NCBI GenBank assembly: GCA_963702105.1
Contig: OY969712.1
Location: 2,294,001 to 2,358,000 of the forward strand
Direction: 5' to 3'
Origin: ZC4RG20 sp963702105
Lineage (GTDB): Bacteria; Pseudomonadota; Gammaproteobacteria; Steroidobacterales; Rariloculaceae
DNA length: 64,000 bases
The notes under the pieces are model-generated. The model saw only the letters and a program-made list of their open reading frames with translations. It was not told where the DNA came from and ran no database searches. Position numbers and translations under genes: made by a program. This document shows, one piece after another, positions 42,831 through 50,748 of the stretch (position 1 is its first letter; each line of letters starts with the position of its first letter).

Positions 42831-43682
42831 TTATTCACGCATGCCGCTGGAAACCTTCCCCTCCCCCGCCCTCGTCCCGATCGCGATATTGAACGCCACG
42901 GGCAACGCCGCGGGCGCCCCGTGCTCGGATCGCGACCTTACGAGATTGTTGAGTGCGGCGCGAACCTGGACCTGCTGCGCTTCGGGCACGGACCTCATCA
43001 AACCGGTGATCGCCGGGGCCCCGGCCATCACGGTCCTCCAGAGGTCGTCGCCCGATGCCGTCCGCAGCGCCGTTTCGAAGCGGTGGACTTCGATGGCGAC
43101 GAAACCGGCCGCGCGCATTTCCGCCGCGAGCACTTCCGGCTCCTGCAGGCAAAACAGCGGCGAGTTCGGGGGCAGCTCGAAGCCCGGCACCGTCGCGGTC
43201 AGCGCGTCGAAGAACAGGGAGATGACCTGCACGCGCTCGGGCGGTCCGAGCACTATCATTACGCCTTTGCCGCCGTCCTCTAGAACCCGCGCCATCTCCC
43301 GCATCCCTCGCGCGCGATCCGGAAAAAGCATGATTCCGAGCTCGGAGCACGCCACGTCGAACGAGGCATCGGGGATCTCGAGAGCCGTCCCATCCATGAC
43401 CCGGACTTCGAGATTCGACAGGTTGCGCTCGCGCGCTTTCGCGGTGAGCAGTTCCACCATGGCGCGTGAGTAATCGACGGCTAGAACCTCCGCGCCGAGG
43501 TCCGCGGCCGGCAAGCTGAGAGCCCCCCCGCCGGAGGCGATATCGATGAGTCTCGTGCCGTTGCCCACGCCCGCTAGGGAGAGTGCCCGGCGCGCGGCCT
43601 CTGCCGCGAGCGGGGTCATGACCCGATCGTATGCCTCCGCTTGCGCCTCCCATGCTGCCCGCGTCTGCTCGAGAGTGGTCAT
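42831..43682 (-). CDS. Class I SAM-dependent methyltransferase
   Basis: A 283-aa UbiE/COQ5-like methyltransferase. Motif I is RLIDIASGGGALSLPAADLGA (in pieces), the post-I acidic residue sits in VLAVDYS, motif II-like is PDASFDVACSELGIMLFPD and motif III is MAGAP-preceding region VLEDGGKGVMIVLG. The C-terminal half (GFVAIEVHRFETALR) is a typical cap. The ATG at 43682 follows GAGGG. It lies 34 bp downstream of the SMP-30 gene on the same strand, suggesting co-transcription without an obvious functional link. Substrate unknown. Confidence 0.88.
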   Translation of the reverse strand: MTTLEQTRAAWEAQAEAYDRVMTPLAAEAARRALSLAGVGNGTRLIDIASGGGALSLPAADLGAEVLAVDYSRAMVELLTAKARERNLSNLEVRVMDGTALEIPDASFDVACSELGIMLFPDRARGMREMARVLEDGGKGVMIVLGPPERVQVISLFFDALTATVPGFELPPNSPLFCLQEPEVLAAEMRAAGFVAIEVHRFETALRTASGDDLWRTVMAGAPAITGLMRSVPEAQQVQVRAALNNLVRSRSEHGAPAALPVAFNIAIGTRAGEGKVSSGMRE

Positions 43683-43716
43683 TGCCGTAAGCCCTCCGCT
43701 CGTTGAGTGACGCCGG

Positions 43717-44616
43717 CTATCCCCCATAAGCGTAAGTCGGCGCCCCGCTTACGCCGGGCTCGACCTCGAAGAGACAGCCCGCCAGCCTTTCGCTGTCGCG
43801 GCCAATCGACGCCGTCGTCACGAACATCCGGTCCAACGCTGCGCCGGCGAAGCAGCAGCTCGTGACCTGCGAAACCGGCATCCCGATGACGCGGTCGAGT
43901 CGGCCGTCCGGCAGGAATCGGCTGAGCCGAGCGCCGCCCCAGTGCGCGACCCAAATTCCGCCCTGCGCGTCCGTCGCCATACCGTCCGGCCACCCCCATG
44001 CCTCGGGGAAAACGACGAACTCTTCGCGCCGGCCGAGACGGCCGTCGGGCGCGAGTGCGAACCGAAAAATCGTGCGCCGCGTCGTGTCGGTGTGATACAG
44101 GACGGCGTGGTCCGGGCTGAACGCCGGGCCGTTACTGACGACGTAGCCCGTGTCGTGCCGCGTGCAGTTCCCTTCCGCATCGAGCCGGTACAGACAGCCC
44201 GTCGCCGCCTCCTCCGTGTCGTCCATCGTTCCGGCCCAGATGCGGCCGGCGCGATCCACGGCAGCATCGTTCATGCGATTGTGAGGCAAGTGAGGCTCCG
44301 GCGCGCAAATCGGCTCGATGCGCAACGGGTCGAGGAACAGTCGCGCAAAGCCGCTCTTGAATCCGGCGATGAACCCGGCCTGCTCGCGCCGCGGCACGAC
44401 CCAGCCCAGCATCTCGGGCATCGCCCAGCTCGTATGCATTCCGTCGCTAAGCAGTAGGCGGTGCAGCACCTTGCCTTTGATGTCCACCCAATAGACGGCG
44501 TTCTCGCGCGCGACCCACACGGGCCCCTCGCCGAGCACGGCCCGAGCGTCGCAGGCGCAGCGAGGCTCGCCGCGCGTCGTCGGCTCCGTAGCGGCGCCGT
44601 ATTCCCGTTCGGTCAT
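43717..44616 (-). CDS. SMP-30/gluconolactonase/regucalcin family lactonase
   Basis: A 299-aa six-bladed propeller that opens sugar lactones. Metal-site residues of the family are visible: Glu in VLGEGPVWVARE, Asn in HLPHNRMNDAAVD, Asn in GYVVSNGPAFSPD and Asp in WPDGMATDAQGGIWVAHW. WVDIKGKVLHRL and RIWAGTMDD are standard SMP-30 strings. The start at 44616 is the ATG nearest the conserved N-terminus; ribosome site weak. Located beside an aldose epimerase and the remnants of a GntR regulator and a sugar symporter, it probably served an oxidative sugar (e.g. galactose to galactonate) pathway. Confidence 0.9.
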   Translation of the reverse strand: MTEREYGAATEPTTRGEPRCACDARAVLGEGPVWVARENAVYWVDIKGKVLHRLLLSDGMHTSWAMPEMLGWVVPRREQAGFIAGFKSGFARLFLDPLRIEPICAPEPHLPHNRMNDAAVDRAGRIWAGTMDDTEEAATGCLYRLDAEGNCTRHDTGYVVSNGPAFSPDHAVLYHTDTTRRTIFRFALAPDGRLGRREEFVVFPEAWGWPDGMATDAQGGIWVAHWGGARLSRFLPDGRLDRVIGMPVSQVTSCCFAGAALDRMFVTTASIGRDSERLAGCLFEVEPGVSGAPTYAYGG

Positions 44617-44793
44617 CGTCGTTCTCGCAGCGGCTCGCGGCCCTGGCCGAGCGATTGTAGGCCAAGTGCATCCGCCGCGACGCCGCGAGAGGCAGCCTTT
44701 GCGCTCGTGCTCGGCGAGGTTCATGACCACAAGCCCAAGATATTGCGGTTGATTTCGGCGGTGGCCCTCGCAAAAGAACTCGCGCCCTAACGG

Positions 44794-44940
44794 ATGGTGC
44801 GCCCCACGGAACGTCTGCACGGCAGCATCGCATGCGAGCTCGGCGTCGCGATCGTATCCGGCCGCATCGAGCCGGGCGAAATGCTGGACAACACGCTCGT
44901 GGCCGACGCGTTCCTGTGCCCCCGCTGCGAAGCCGCGCGC
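44794..44940 (+). pseudogene. GntR/FadR-type regulator, N-terminal stump
   Basis: The first ~42 residues match the start of GntR-family sugar-acid regulators: RLHGSIACELGVAIVSGRIEPGEML, where the winged helix begins (quoted in part). The expected recognition helix (SRTVLREA-type) and the whole FCD ligand domain are missing; after VADAFLCPRC the sequence is unrelated. The frame runs on to 45129 without recognisable content. It reads as a deleted regulator of the neighbouring sugar genes. Confidence 0.6.
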
Positions 44941-45112
44941 GCATTCGTCGATTCGGCGGCCCCGCTGCATTTGTCTGAGTATATGCTATTCTCCGGACAC
45001 CGCGCCCCGAGGGGCGGCTCGAAGACCCGCGCGAGAAGCAAGAACGGCGTCAACGAAAAGAAGAAAGGGGAAATGGGTAAAAGCCACCAAGCTCTCGGCA
45101 GGTATCCCCGCG

Positions 45113-46222
45113 GTGACGCTCGGTCTTAGCGCCGGGGGCACACAGGCGGCCGAAGCGGCGCGCGCGCCGTTCGGCAGGACCCCGGACGGCACCGCGGTCG
45201 AGGCCGTCACGCTCAAGGCGAGCGGGGGCATCAGCGCGCGGGTCATCAGCTACGGCGCGACGCTCCAGGCGCTGTACCTGCCCGACAAGACCGGGCATTC
45301 GGCCGACGTGGTGCTCGGCTACGACGACGTGGCCGGCTATGTGGCCAAGCCGCATTACTTCGGCGCGACGGTCGGACGCTATGCCAATCGCATCGCCGGC
45401 GCGAAATTCGCTCTCGACGGCAAGACGTACGCCCTCGCGGCGAACGACGGCCCGAACGCGCTGCACGGCGGCACGAAGGGCTTCGACAAGGTGGTGTGGA
45501 CCATCGCCGAGGTGAAGAGCGTCCCCGTCGCGAGCGTGACGCTCACGTACACGAGCCGCGACGGCGAGGAAGGCTATCCGGGCACCCTCGAGGCCCGCGT
45601 GACATACTCGCTCGACGATCACGGGACGCTCACGACGCACTACGAAGCGACGACGGACAAGCCGACGGTCGTGAACCTGACCAACCACAGTCTGTTCAAC
45701 CTCGCGGGCGTTCCCGCCGCACGCGGCATCCTCGACGACCGGCTCACGGTCAACGCCGATGCCTATACGCCCGTAGACGCCACGCTGATCCCCACGGGCG
45801 AGCTGCGCGACGTGGCCGGCACACCGTTCGACTTCCGCAAAGCTACGGTCATCGGCGCGCGGGTCCGCGACGCGAGCGATCCGCAGATCGTCCTCGGCCG
45901 GGGCTATGACCACAATTTCGTGCTGCGCGGCGGCTTGACGGCCACGCCCAAGCTCGCCGCGCGCGTCGAAGACCCGATCTCGGGCCGCGTCGTCGAGCTC
46001 TACACGACGGAGCCGGGCCTGCAGGTGTATACGGGCAACTTCCTGGACGGCACGACGCCCGGCAAGGCCCACGTCGTGTACCGCCAGAGCGACGGCCTGG
46101 CGCTCGAACCGCAGAAGTTTCCGGATTCGCCGAATCGTCCGGCCTTTCCGAGTGCCCGGCTCGATCCGGGGCAGACTTACCGCCAGACCTCGTACTACCG
46201 ATTTTCGGTGCTCGGCCGCTGA
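45113..46222 (+). CDS. galM: Exported aldose 1-epimerase (galactose mutarotase); start damaged by one base
   Basis: About 369 aa, interconverting alpha and beta sugar anomers. Catalytic His lies in NLTNHSLFNLAG and catalytic Glu in LALEPQKFPDSPN; FGATVGRYANRIAGAKF and GPNALHGGTKGFDKVVW are family hallmarks. The formal start is GTG at 45113, mid-signal. An ATG at 45073 with AAAGGGG before it would give a perfect signal peptide (MVKATKLSAGIPAVTLGLSA) if one of the three G in ATGGG (45075-45077) were absent. So either a frameshift or sequencing error sits at the start codon, or export has been lost. Confidence 0.88.
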   Translation: MTLGLSAGGTQAAEAARAPFGRTPDGTAVEAVTLKASGGISARVISYGATLQALYLPDKTGHSADVVLGYDDVAGYVAKPHYFGATVGRYANRIAGAKFALDGKTYALAANDGPNALHGGTKGFDKVVWTIAEVKSVPVASVTLTYTSRDGEEGYPGTLEARVTYSLDDHGTLTTHYEATTDKPTVVNLTNHSLFNLAGVPAARGILDDRLTVNADAYTPVDATLIPTGELRDVAGTPFDFRKATVIGARVRDASDPQIVLGRGYDHNFVLRGGLTATPKLAARVEDPISGRVVELYTTEPGLQVYTGNFLDGTTPGKAHVVYRQSDGLALEPQKFPDSPNRPAFPSARLDPGQTYRQTSYYRFSVLGR

Positions 46223-46295
46223 GGAGCCCCGAAGAAGGCACGGGCTGCGCCGAAATTTTCGACCGCGTAAGAGCTCGCTCGAAGGGGGAACGTCG

Positions 46296-46520
46296 ATGAA
46301 GCTCACTCGCCGAACCGCCGTGGCGACGGCCCTGGCCTCGCCTCTGGTATCGAGAGCGCGGCAGCAGTCGGCGCGGGCGTCACATTCTCGAGGAAACGTC
46401 CGCTACTTCAAGCTCGAGGTCCCGCCCGTCGCGAACAAGCTGGCCGCGCTCGTCGCGCTCGCCGGCGACCTCATCGAGGGCCCCTGGGACGCGTTGGGCC
46501 GAATAGCCGAAGGAGGCACC
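46296..46520 (+). other. Tat-signal-like N-terminal fragment fused in frame upstream of the esterase
   Basis: An ATG at 46296 with GAAGGGGGAA before it starts MKLTRRTAVATALASPLV, a twin-arginine-like leader. It continues through FKLEVPPVANKLAALVALAG and reads in frame, without a stop, into the esterase gene at 46521. The esterase has its own ribosome site and signal peptide, so this looks like the remaining 5' end of a deleted exported protein. An unusual N-terminal extension is the alternative. Confidence 0.4.
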
Positions 46521-47597
46521 ATGTCGAAGCTCACCCTAGTCCTTGCCGCCGCTTGTACGCTCGTCGCCGGAGACGCCTTCGGCCAGGTCAAAACGGCGGT
46601 CCCCGACGTCGTGCCCGGCGCGAAGCCCGTCAAGGTCGAACACGTAAAGATTCACGGCCGCTCGCTCGAGGGAAATCTCCAAGGCAACGCCGTGGACCGC
46701 GATGCGCTCGTGCTGCTCCCGCCGAGCTACGATTCCGATTCCTCGCGCCGGTATCCGGTGGTCTACGCGCTGCACGGCTACTCGATCGGCGCCGAGCAAT
46801 GGTCCAAGGAGATCCACGTTCCGCAGACGCTCGAGGGCGCCTTCGCCAAGGGTGCGCGCGAGCTCATCGTCGTGATGCCGGATTCCAAGACGCTTTACCT
46901 CGGCTCGATGTATTCGAGCTCCGTCACGACCGGCGACTTCGAGACCTACGTCTCGCGCGACGTCGTCGCCTACATGGACTCGCACTACCGCACGATCCCG
47001 GACCGTTCGAGCCGCGGCCTCGTGGGCCACTCGATGGGCGGCTACGGCGCAACCCGGATCGGCATGAAGCATCCGGAAGTGTTCGGCAGCCTATACATCA
47101 TGAGCCCGGGCCTCCTTTCACCGCGCGACGCGACCGTCCCGTTCAACGGGCCCGGATACGAGGCGCTCGCGGGCGTGAAGACCGCGGCGGATACGCAGAA
47201 TCTGCCGCTCGGGCTGCGGGCCCAGCTCGCCGTCGCCTCGGCCTGGTCGCCGAACCCGAAAGATCCGCCGTTCTACCTGGATCTGCCCGTCGGCGACAAG
47301 AAGGACATGGTCCTCGCGAAATGGGCCGCGAACGCGCCGCTCGCGTTCGTCGATCAATACATCGGCAACCTGCGCCGGTATCGCGCCATCGCCATCGACG
47401 TCGGGGATCAGGACGAGCTGCGCGTCGATGCCGGCAAGCTGCACACGATCCTCGAGAACTACGGGATCGCGAACCGCTTCGAAATCTACTCCGGCACGCA
47501 CACCAGCGCAGTGGCGTTCCGCTTTCAGGATTTCGTGATTCCGTTCTTCAGCGCCAACCTGTCGTTCGAGCAACCCGGGCCGCAGGACGCGAAATAG
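46521..47597 (+). CDS. Exported esterase of the esterase D/antigen 85-like alpha/beta hydrolase family
   Basis: A 358-aa periplasmic or secreted hydrolase. The signal peptide is LTLVLAAACTLVAGDAFGQ. The fold is shown by YPVVYALHGYSIGAEQWSKE, VVMPDSKTLYLGSMYSSS and the nucleophile Ser in GLVGHSMGGYGATRIGMKHP; a late Asp (DVGDQDELRVDAGK) and the catalytic His in YSGTHTSAVAFRFQDFV complete the triad. The ATG at 46521 follows AAGGAGG. Such proteins cleave acyl or feruloyl esters; the substrate is not known. It sits within the remnants of the sugar locus, between the epimerase and symporter debris. Confidence 0.88.
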   Translation: MSKLTLVLAAACTLVAGDAFGQVKTAVPDVVPGAKPVKVEHVKIHGRSLEGNLQGNAVDRDALVLLPPSYDSDSSRRYPVVYALHGYSIGAEQWSKEIHVPQTLEGAFAKGARELIVVMPDSKTLYLGSMYSSSVTTGDFETYVSRDVVAYMDSHYRTIPDRSSRGLVGHSMGGYGATRIGMKHPEVFGSLYIMSPGLLSPRDATVPFNGPGYEALAGVKTAADTQNLPLGLRAQLAVASAWSPNPKDPPFYLDLPVGDKKDMVLAKWAANAPLAFVDQYIGNLRRYRAIAIDVGDQDELRVDAGKLHTILENYGIANRFEIYSGTHTSAVAFRFQDFVIPFFSANLSFEQPGPQDAK

Positions 47598-47624
47598 CCC
47601 GCAGCGGGCACGGGCGCCGCGCTC

Positions 47625-47887
47625 ATGAGCTCGCTGGCCTCGTTGTTCAAGTCGACGGCGACGCTGTTCACCGTGGACTTATACGAGCGCTTGCGCCCGA
47701 ACCGCAGCGAGGTGCATCTCGCGTCTGTTCATGCAGGTGGATCGCGAAATGGCGGGCGTCGGATTCGGTCTGCTCCAGGGCTTCGTGGACGTCAACTGGC
47801 TCTACTTCTGCTTCCTGCTATTCGACTTCACGTGCTTCGGCGGGGGTCATTGCGATCGTCGCCGCCATTTACGTCTACTTCTGGTAA
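47625..47887 (+). pseudogene. Sodium:solute (SSS/SGLT-type) symporter, collapsed remnant
   Basis: Starts with MSSLASLFKSTATLFTVDLY and ERLRPNRSEVHL, the recognisable SSS-family sodium-site region. Then the reading frame breaks. About 90 bases on, in a second frame, come GLLQGFVDVNWLYFCFLLF and, in a third frame, VIAIVAAIYVYFW with a stop, resembling the last helices of the same family. All upstream helices and the intervening part are gone. At least one large deletion and two frameshifts are needed, so it cannot be functional. Confidence 0.65.
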
Positions 47888-47914
47888 AAGGACGTGGTCT
47901 ATTCGGAGGTCGCG

Positions 47915-48523
47915 ATGCTTACGCTCATTCACGCCCCCAGGTCGCGTTCCACGAGCTTCCTATGGCTGCTCGAGGAAATCGGTGAACCCTACGAGATTCA
48001 GTACGTCTCGATCCGGCGCGGCGACGGCTCCGGGCAGCTCGATCCGGCCAATCCGCATCCCCACGGCAAAGTCCCCCTGCTCAAGGACGGCTCGTCCGTC
48101 GTCTTCGAGCAGACCGCCATCGCGCTGTACCTCGCCGACAAGTTTCCCGAGGCGAGTCTCGGCGCCGCCGTGAACGATCCGGCGCGCGCAAATTTCCTGA
48201 CGATGCTCTCGTATTACTCGGGCGTCATGGAACCGGCCTTCACCTCGAAGTTCATGAAACTCGCGGTTCCACGCGGCACAGCGGGCTGGGTGAGCGCGGA
48301 GGAGGCCATGGACTTCGTCAACGCTCGGCTGGCCGCGCAACCGTACATCGTAGGCGAGCGGTTTACCGCGGCAGACGTGCTCTACGCGAGCGCGTTCGCG
48401 CTGTTCTTGAATTCTCCCTTGCTCGCAGAGAAAAAGACCCTCGCGCTCGAGGAGTACGTGGGTCGGTGCACCGAGAGGCCCGCTCGCGGACTCGCCCTCG
48501 CGAAGGACGCGAAACCCGAATAG
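47915..48523 (+). CDS. Glutathione S-transferase family protein
   Basis: A 202-aa cytosolic GST. The thioredoxin domain is MLTLIHAPRSRSTSFLWLLEEIGEPYE (pieces), with Ser residues in RSRSTSF at the active-site position of beta/theta-like enzymes. PHGKVPLLKDGSSVVFEQTAIALYLADKFP carries the cis-Pro and glutathione-binding Glu-Gln. The helical domain has the usual YIVGERFTAADVLYASAF N-capping box. The ATG at 47915 follows GGAGGTCGCG; a GTG at 47894 is less likely. Stands alone. Confidence 0.9.
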   Translation: MLTLIHAPRSRSTSFLWLLEEIGEPYEIQYVSIRRGDGSGQLDPANPHPHGKVPLLKDGSSVVFEQTAIALYLADKFPEASLGAAVNDPARANFLTMLSYYSGVMEPAFTSKFMKLAVPRGTAGWVSAEEAMDFVNARLAAQPYIVGERFTAADVLYASAFALFLNSPLLAEKKTLALEEYVGRCTERPARGLALAKDAKPE

Positions 48524-48645
48524 CGGGTGCGAGAATCCGGCCCCGCTTGGGGCTTACGAAAGGCCGGCGGCTTGTCGCCGGCCGCCAGCGCCTACTATGA
48601 TCTTGATGCCTGCTTCGACACCAACTATTCCAACGGGAGGCGGCC

Positions 48646-49686
48646 ATGAAGCATGTCCTCGGTACATTGGCTATCGCGATCGCAACGATTACGTCTACGG
48701 CCACTTTGAGCCCGGCCGGCGAAGCGCAGGACGCCGCGGGCGGCGCGCAGGCGCAATCCGGCGCAAAGGCCCCGGCCGGTGTGCCGGCCGTGCCGCGCGA
48801 GCAGTTGGAGGCCCTCCAGCGTAAAGAAGATGCGACGCCCGACACGCGCGGCACCGGCCCCTACCCCGCCATCAAAGAGGTCGATCCGACGCTGGCGAAT
48901 CACGTCGTCTACCGCCCGGCTAACCTCGCCGCGCTCGGCGACAAGAAGCTCGGCGTCTACGTGTTCGGCAACGGCGGTTGCTCGGACGACGGCGCGAGCG
49001 CCCGCCTGCACCTGCTCGAGGTCGCCTCGCACGGCTACCTCGCGATCGCGCCCGGCGGCATCTACAACGGACCCGGCAAGACGCAGCGTCCGCCGCAGGC
49101 GGCCTCCGCCGATCCGCTCGCACGGACGAAGGCCGTCGAGCTCACGCAGGCGATCGACTGGGCCCTCGCGGAGAACCAGCGCAAGGGGAGCCGCTACTAC
49201 GGGCGCATCGATCCCGCCATGGTCGCGGTCGCGGGGTACAGCTGCGGCGGCTTGCAGGCGCTCGCAGTCGCGCACGATCCGCGCATCGCCACGGAGGTCA
49301 TCCTGAACAGCGGCGTCTTCAACGACGGCCCGCGGCGCATGGGCGGCGTAGACCTCTCGAAGGCCGTGCTGAAGGACCTGCACTACCCGACGCTCTACAT
49401 CCTCGGCGGGCCGAAGGACATCGCCTATGCGAACGGGATGGACGACTTTTCCCGTATCGACAAGGTTCCCGTGGCCGTCGCGAACATCGAAACCGGCCAC
49501 GGCGGCACGTATTGGGAGCCGAACGGCGGCGCCGCGGCGCAGGTCGTCGTCGAGTGGCTCGACTGGCGGCTGCGAGGAGATGCGAAGGCCGGCCGGATGT
49601 TTCTGGGCAAGGACTGCGGGCTTTGTGTCGATCCCAAGTGGTCGTTCCAGTCCAAGCACTTCGACGCGCTGGCGGGGAAGGACTGA
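48646..49686 (+). CDS. Exported alpha/beta hydrolase (chlorophyllase/dienelactone hydrolase-like)
   Basis: A 346-aa protein with signal peptide LGTLAIAIATITSTATLS and a low-complexity Ala/Gln/Gly linker. The hydrolase core has LGVYVFGNGGCSDDGASARL, HGYLAIAPGGIYNG, the nucleophile Ser in VAGYSCGGLQALAVA and a late His in ETGHGGTYWEPNG. GGCSDDG contains a Cys that could bond with GYSCGG. The ATG follows GGGAGG. Substrate unknown. A CXXC-like DCGLC near the C-terminus suggests a further disulphide. Confidence 0.82.
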   Translation: MKHVLGTLAIAIATITSTATLSPAGEAQDAAGGAQAQSGAKAPAGVPAVPREQLEALQRKEDATPDTRGTGPYPAIKEVDPTLANHVVYRPANLAALGDKKLGVYVFGNGGCSDDGASARLHLLEVASHGYLAIAPGGIYNGPGKTQRPPQAASADPLARTKAVELTQAIDWALAENQRKGSRYYGRIDPAMVAVAGYSCGGLQALAVAHDPRIATEVILNSGVFNDGPRRMGGVDLSKAVLKDLHYPTLYILGGPKDIAYANGMDDFSRIDKVPVAVANIETGHGGTYWEPNGGAAAQVVVEWLDWRLRGDAKAGRMFLGKDCGLCVDPKWSFQSKHFDALAGKD

Positions 49687-49709
49687 AGGACCTAAGGACC
49701 TAAGGACCC
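49686..49709. repeat. Short 8-bp tandem repeat, about three copies
   Basis: AAGGACCT repeated with period 8 directly at the end of the hydrolase gene. Too short to interpret; noted as local slippage-prone sequence. Confidence 0.6.
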
Positions 49710-49732
49710 GTCGATATTTGGTGGCGTCGCAA

Positions 49733-49787
49733 CCTCCGCGGAGGGATTTCGTGAACGAGAATTGTTCTACGAATCCCTCCGCGGAGG
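49733..49787. terminator. Long hairpin with palindromic arms between convergent genes
   Basis: CCTCCGCGGAGGGATTTCGT (49733-49752) pairs with ACGAATCCCTCCGCGGAGG (49769-49787), one base bulged, with a 16-base loop. Each arm also contains the 12-bp palindrome CCTCCGCGGAGG, so a cruciform is possible. It lies between the ends of the plus-strand hydrolase and minus-strand DUF3237 genes, where it may act as a bidirectional terminator or be a REP-like element. CCTCCGCGGAGGGA recurs at 54832 inside a gene. Confidence 0.6.
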
Positions 49788-49857
49788 CGCGCGGGCCACG
49801 GCGGAAGTGACGCGAGGAAACCGGCGCCAGGCGCGAGCGTTTCGCTGGCGCGCGCCC

Positions 49858-50478
49858 TCAGAGGACCCTGAACACGCGGATCACGACGGCGCCGCCGCCC
49901 GCCGCGGGCGAGATGCCCCCGACGAAGATGTGCTTGTTGAGCCAGTCGTACTTGCCCTCGGGCGCGTGGAATTTCGGTACGGTGCGCACGTAGCCCTGCG
50001 TGGCCGGCCGTCCCGCCGCGGCCGGCCGGCCGGGCACGATGATGCCCCGATTGTCCACCTCGATCGTGACGCCGTCGTCCGTGCGGATCGAGTACAAGGC
50101 GTTGACCTCGAGCACGCCGTCCGGCCGCACGAGCTGCCAGTCCGCCCCGCCGGCCATGACTTCGCCCTTGATCCCCTCCCCGACGAAGCGCCCGCCCGTG
50201 ATCGGGATGAAGCGGCGCGTGCCCGCGTCGCTCTTGCCGATCTCGACGGCAGGCGCGATCTTCACGTACGCCTCGATCACGAGCTCCGTCTTCGGCGACT
50301 CGACGCCTTCGACCGGCCAGCGCGTGCCGGCCGTCTCCTCGGCGACGGGCCGCGCGGCGGCGCCTCGCTCCAGCGTGCCGTGGGCGGGCTGCGCCGGCAG
50401 CCGCCCTGCGTGCGCAAACGCCGCGATAGCGATCACAGAAATAGCCCATAAAGCCGGTCGCCTGCTCGATGCGAACAT
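49858..50478 (-). CDS. Exported DUF3237 family protein
   Basis: A 206-aa protein with signal peptide ALWAISVIAIAAFAHAGRLPAQ. The DUF3237 (UPF0311) domain is shown by GTRRFIPITGGRFVGEGIKG, EVMAGGADWQLVRPDGVLEV, SIRTDDGVTIEVDNRGIIV and a C-terminal FHAPEGKYDWLNKHIFVGG. Homologues are mostly cytoplasmic, without signal peptides. The ATG follows GGGGGGAAAG. Function of the family is unknown; it often sits near aromatic or steroid catabolic genes. Confidence 0.88.
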   Translation of the reverse strand: MFASSRRPALWAISVIAIAAFAHAGRLPAQPAHGTLERGAAARPVAEETAGTRWPVEGVESPKTELVIEAYVKIAPAVEIGKSDAGTRRFIPITGGRFVGEGIKGEVMAGGADWQLVRPDGVLEVNALYSIRTDDGVTIEVDNRGIIVPGRPAAAGRPATQGYVRTVPKFHAPEGKYDWLNKHIFVGGISPAAGGGAVVIRVFRVL

Positions 50479-50727
50479 CTTTCCCCCCTACGCCCTAGCT
50501 ACCGTTATTGGTCTCTTTTACCCTGTGCGACGTCCCTGCGGCAAGCCGCGGCCGGACCGAGCAAGCCGAGGGCGCCCACGATCTGCGCGGCGACGAGGCG
50601 GCGCGCCATGGCGGCGCGCCGCACTTCGGCTCGCGCCCGCGGGCCGGGGCGGCGGCGACGTGGGCGCGCAGGCCGCAAACCGTTAAAATTCCGCCAGGGG
50701 AAGAACGAACTCGCCGGGGAGGCGCGA

Positions 50728-50748
50728 ATGAAAGGCTACATCCCATGA
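50728..50748 (+). CDS. Six-codon upstream reading frame coupled to the SGNH hydrolase gene
   Basis: ATG-AAA-GGC-TAC-ATC-CCA-TGA (MKGYIP). It has the good ribosome site GGGGAGG 7 bases before its ATG, and its stop overlaps the ATG of the SGNH gene as ATGA. The SGNH gene itself has no ribosome site other than this. A translational coupler or leader peptide is plausible; it may also be chance. Confidence 0.4.
   Translation: MKGYIP

Noticed and set aside
44690..44790. Plus-strand tail ending EVHDHKPKILRLISAVALAKELAP-like sequence before the GntR stump
   Set aside because: Looks protein-like but matches no family I can name and lacks a supported start; possible debris of the sugar locus, too weak to list.
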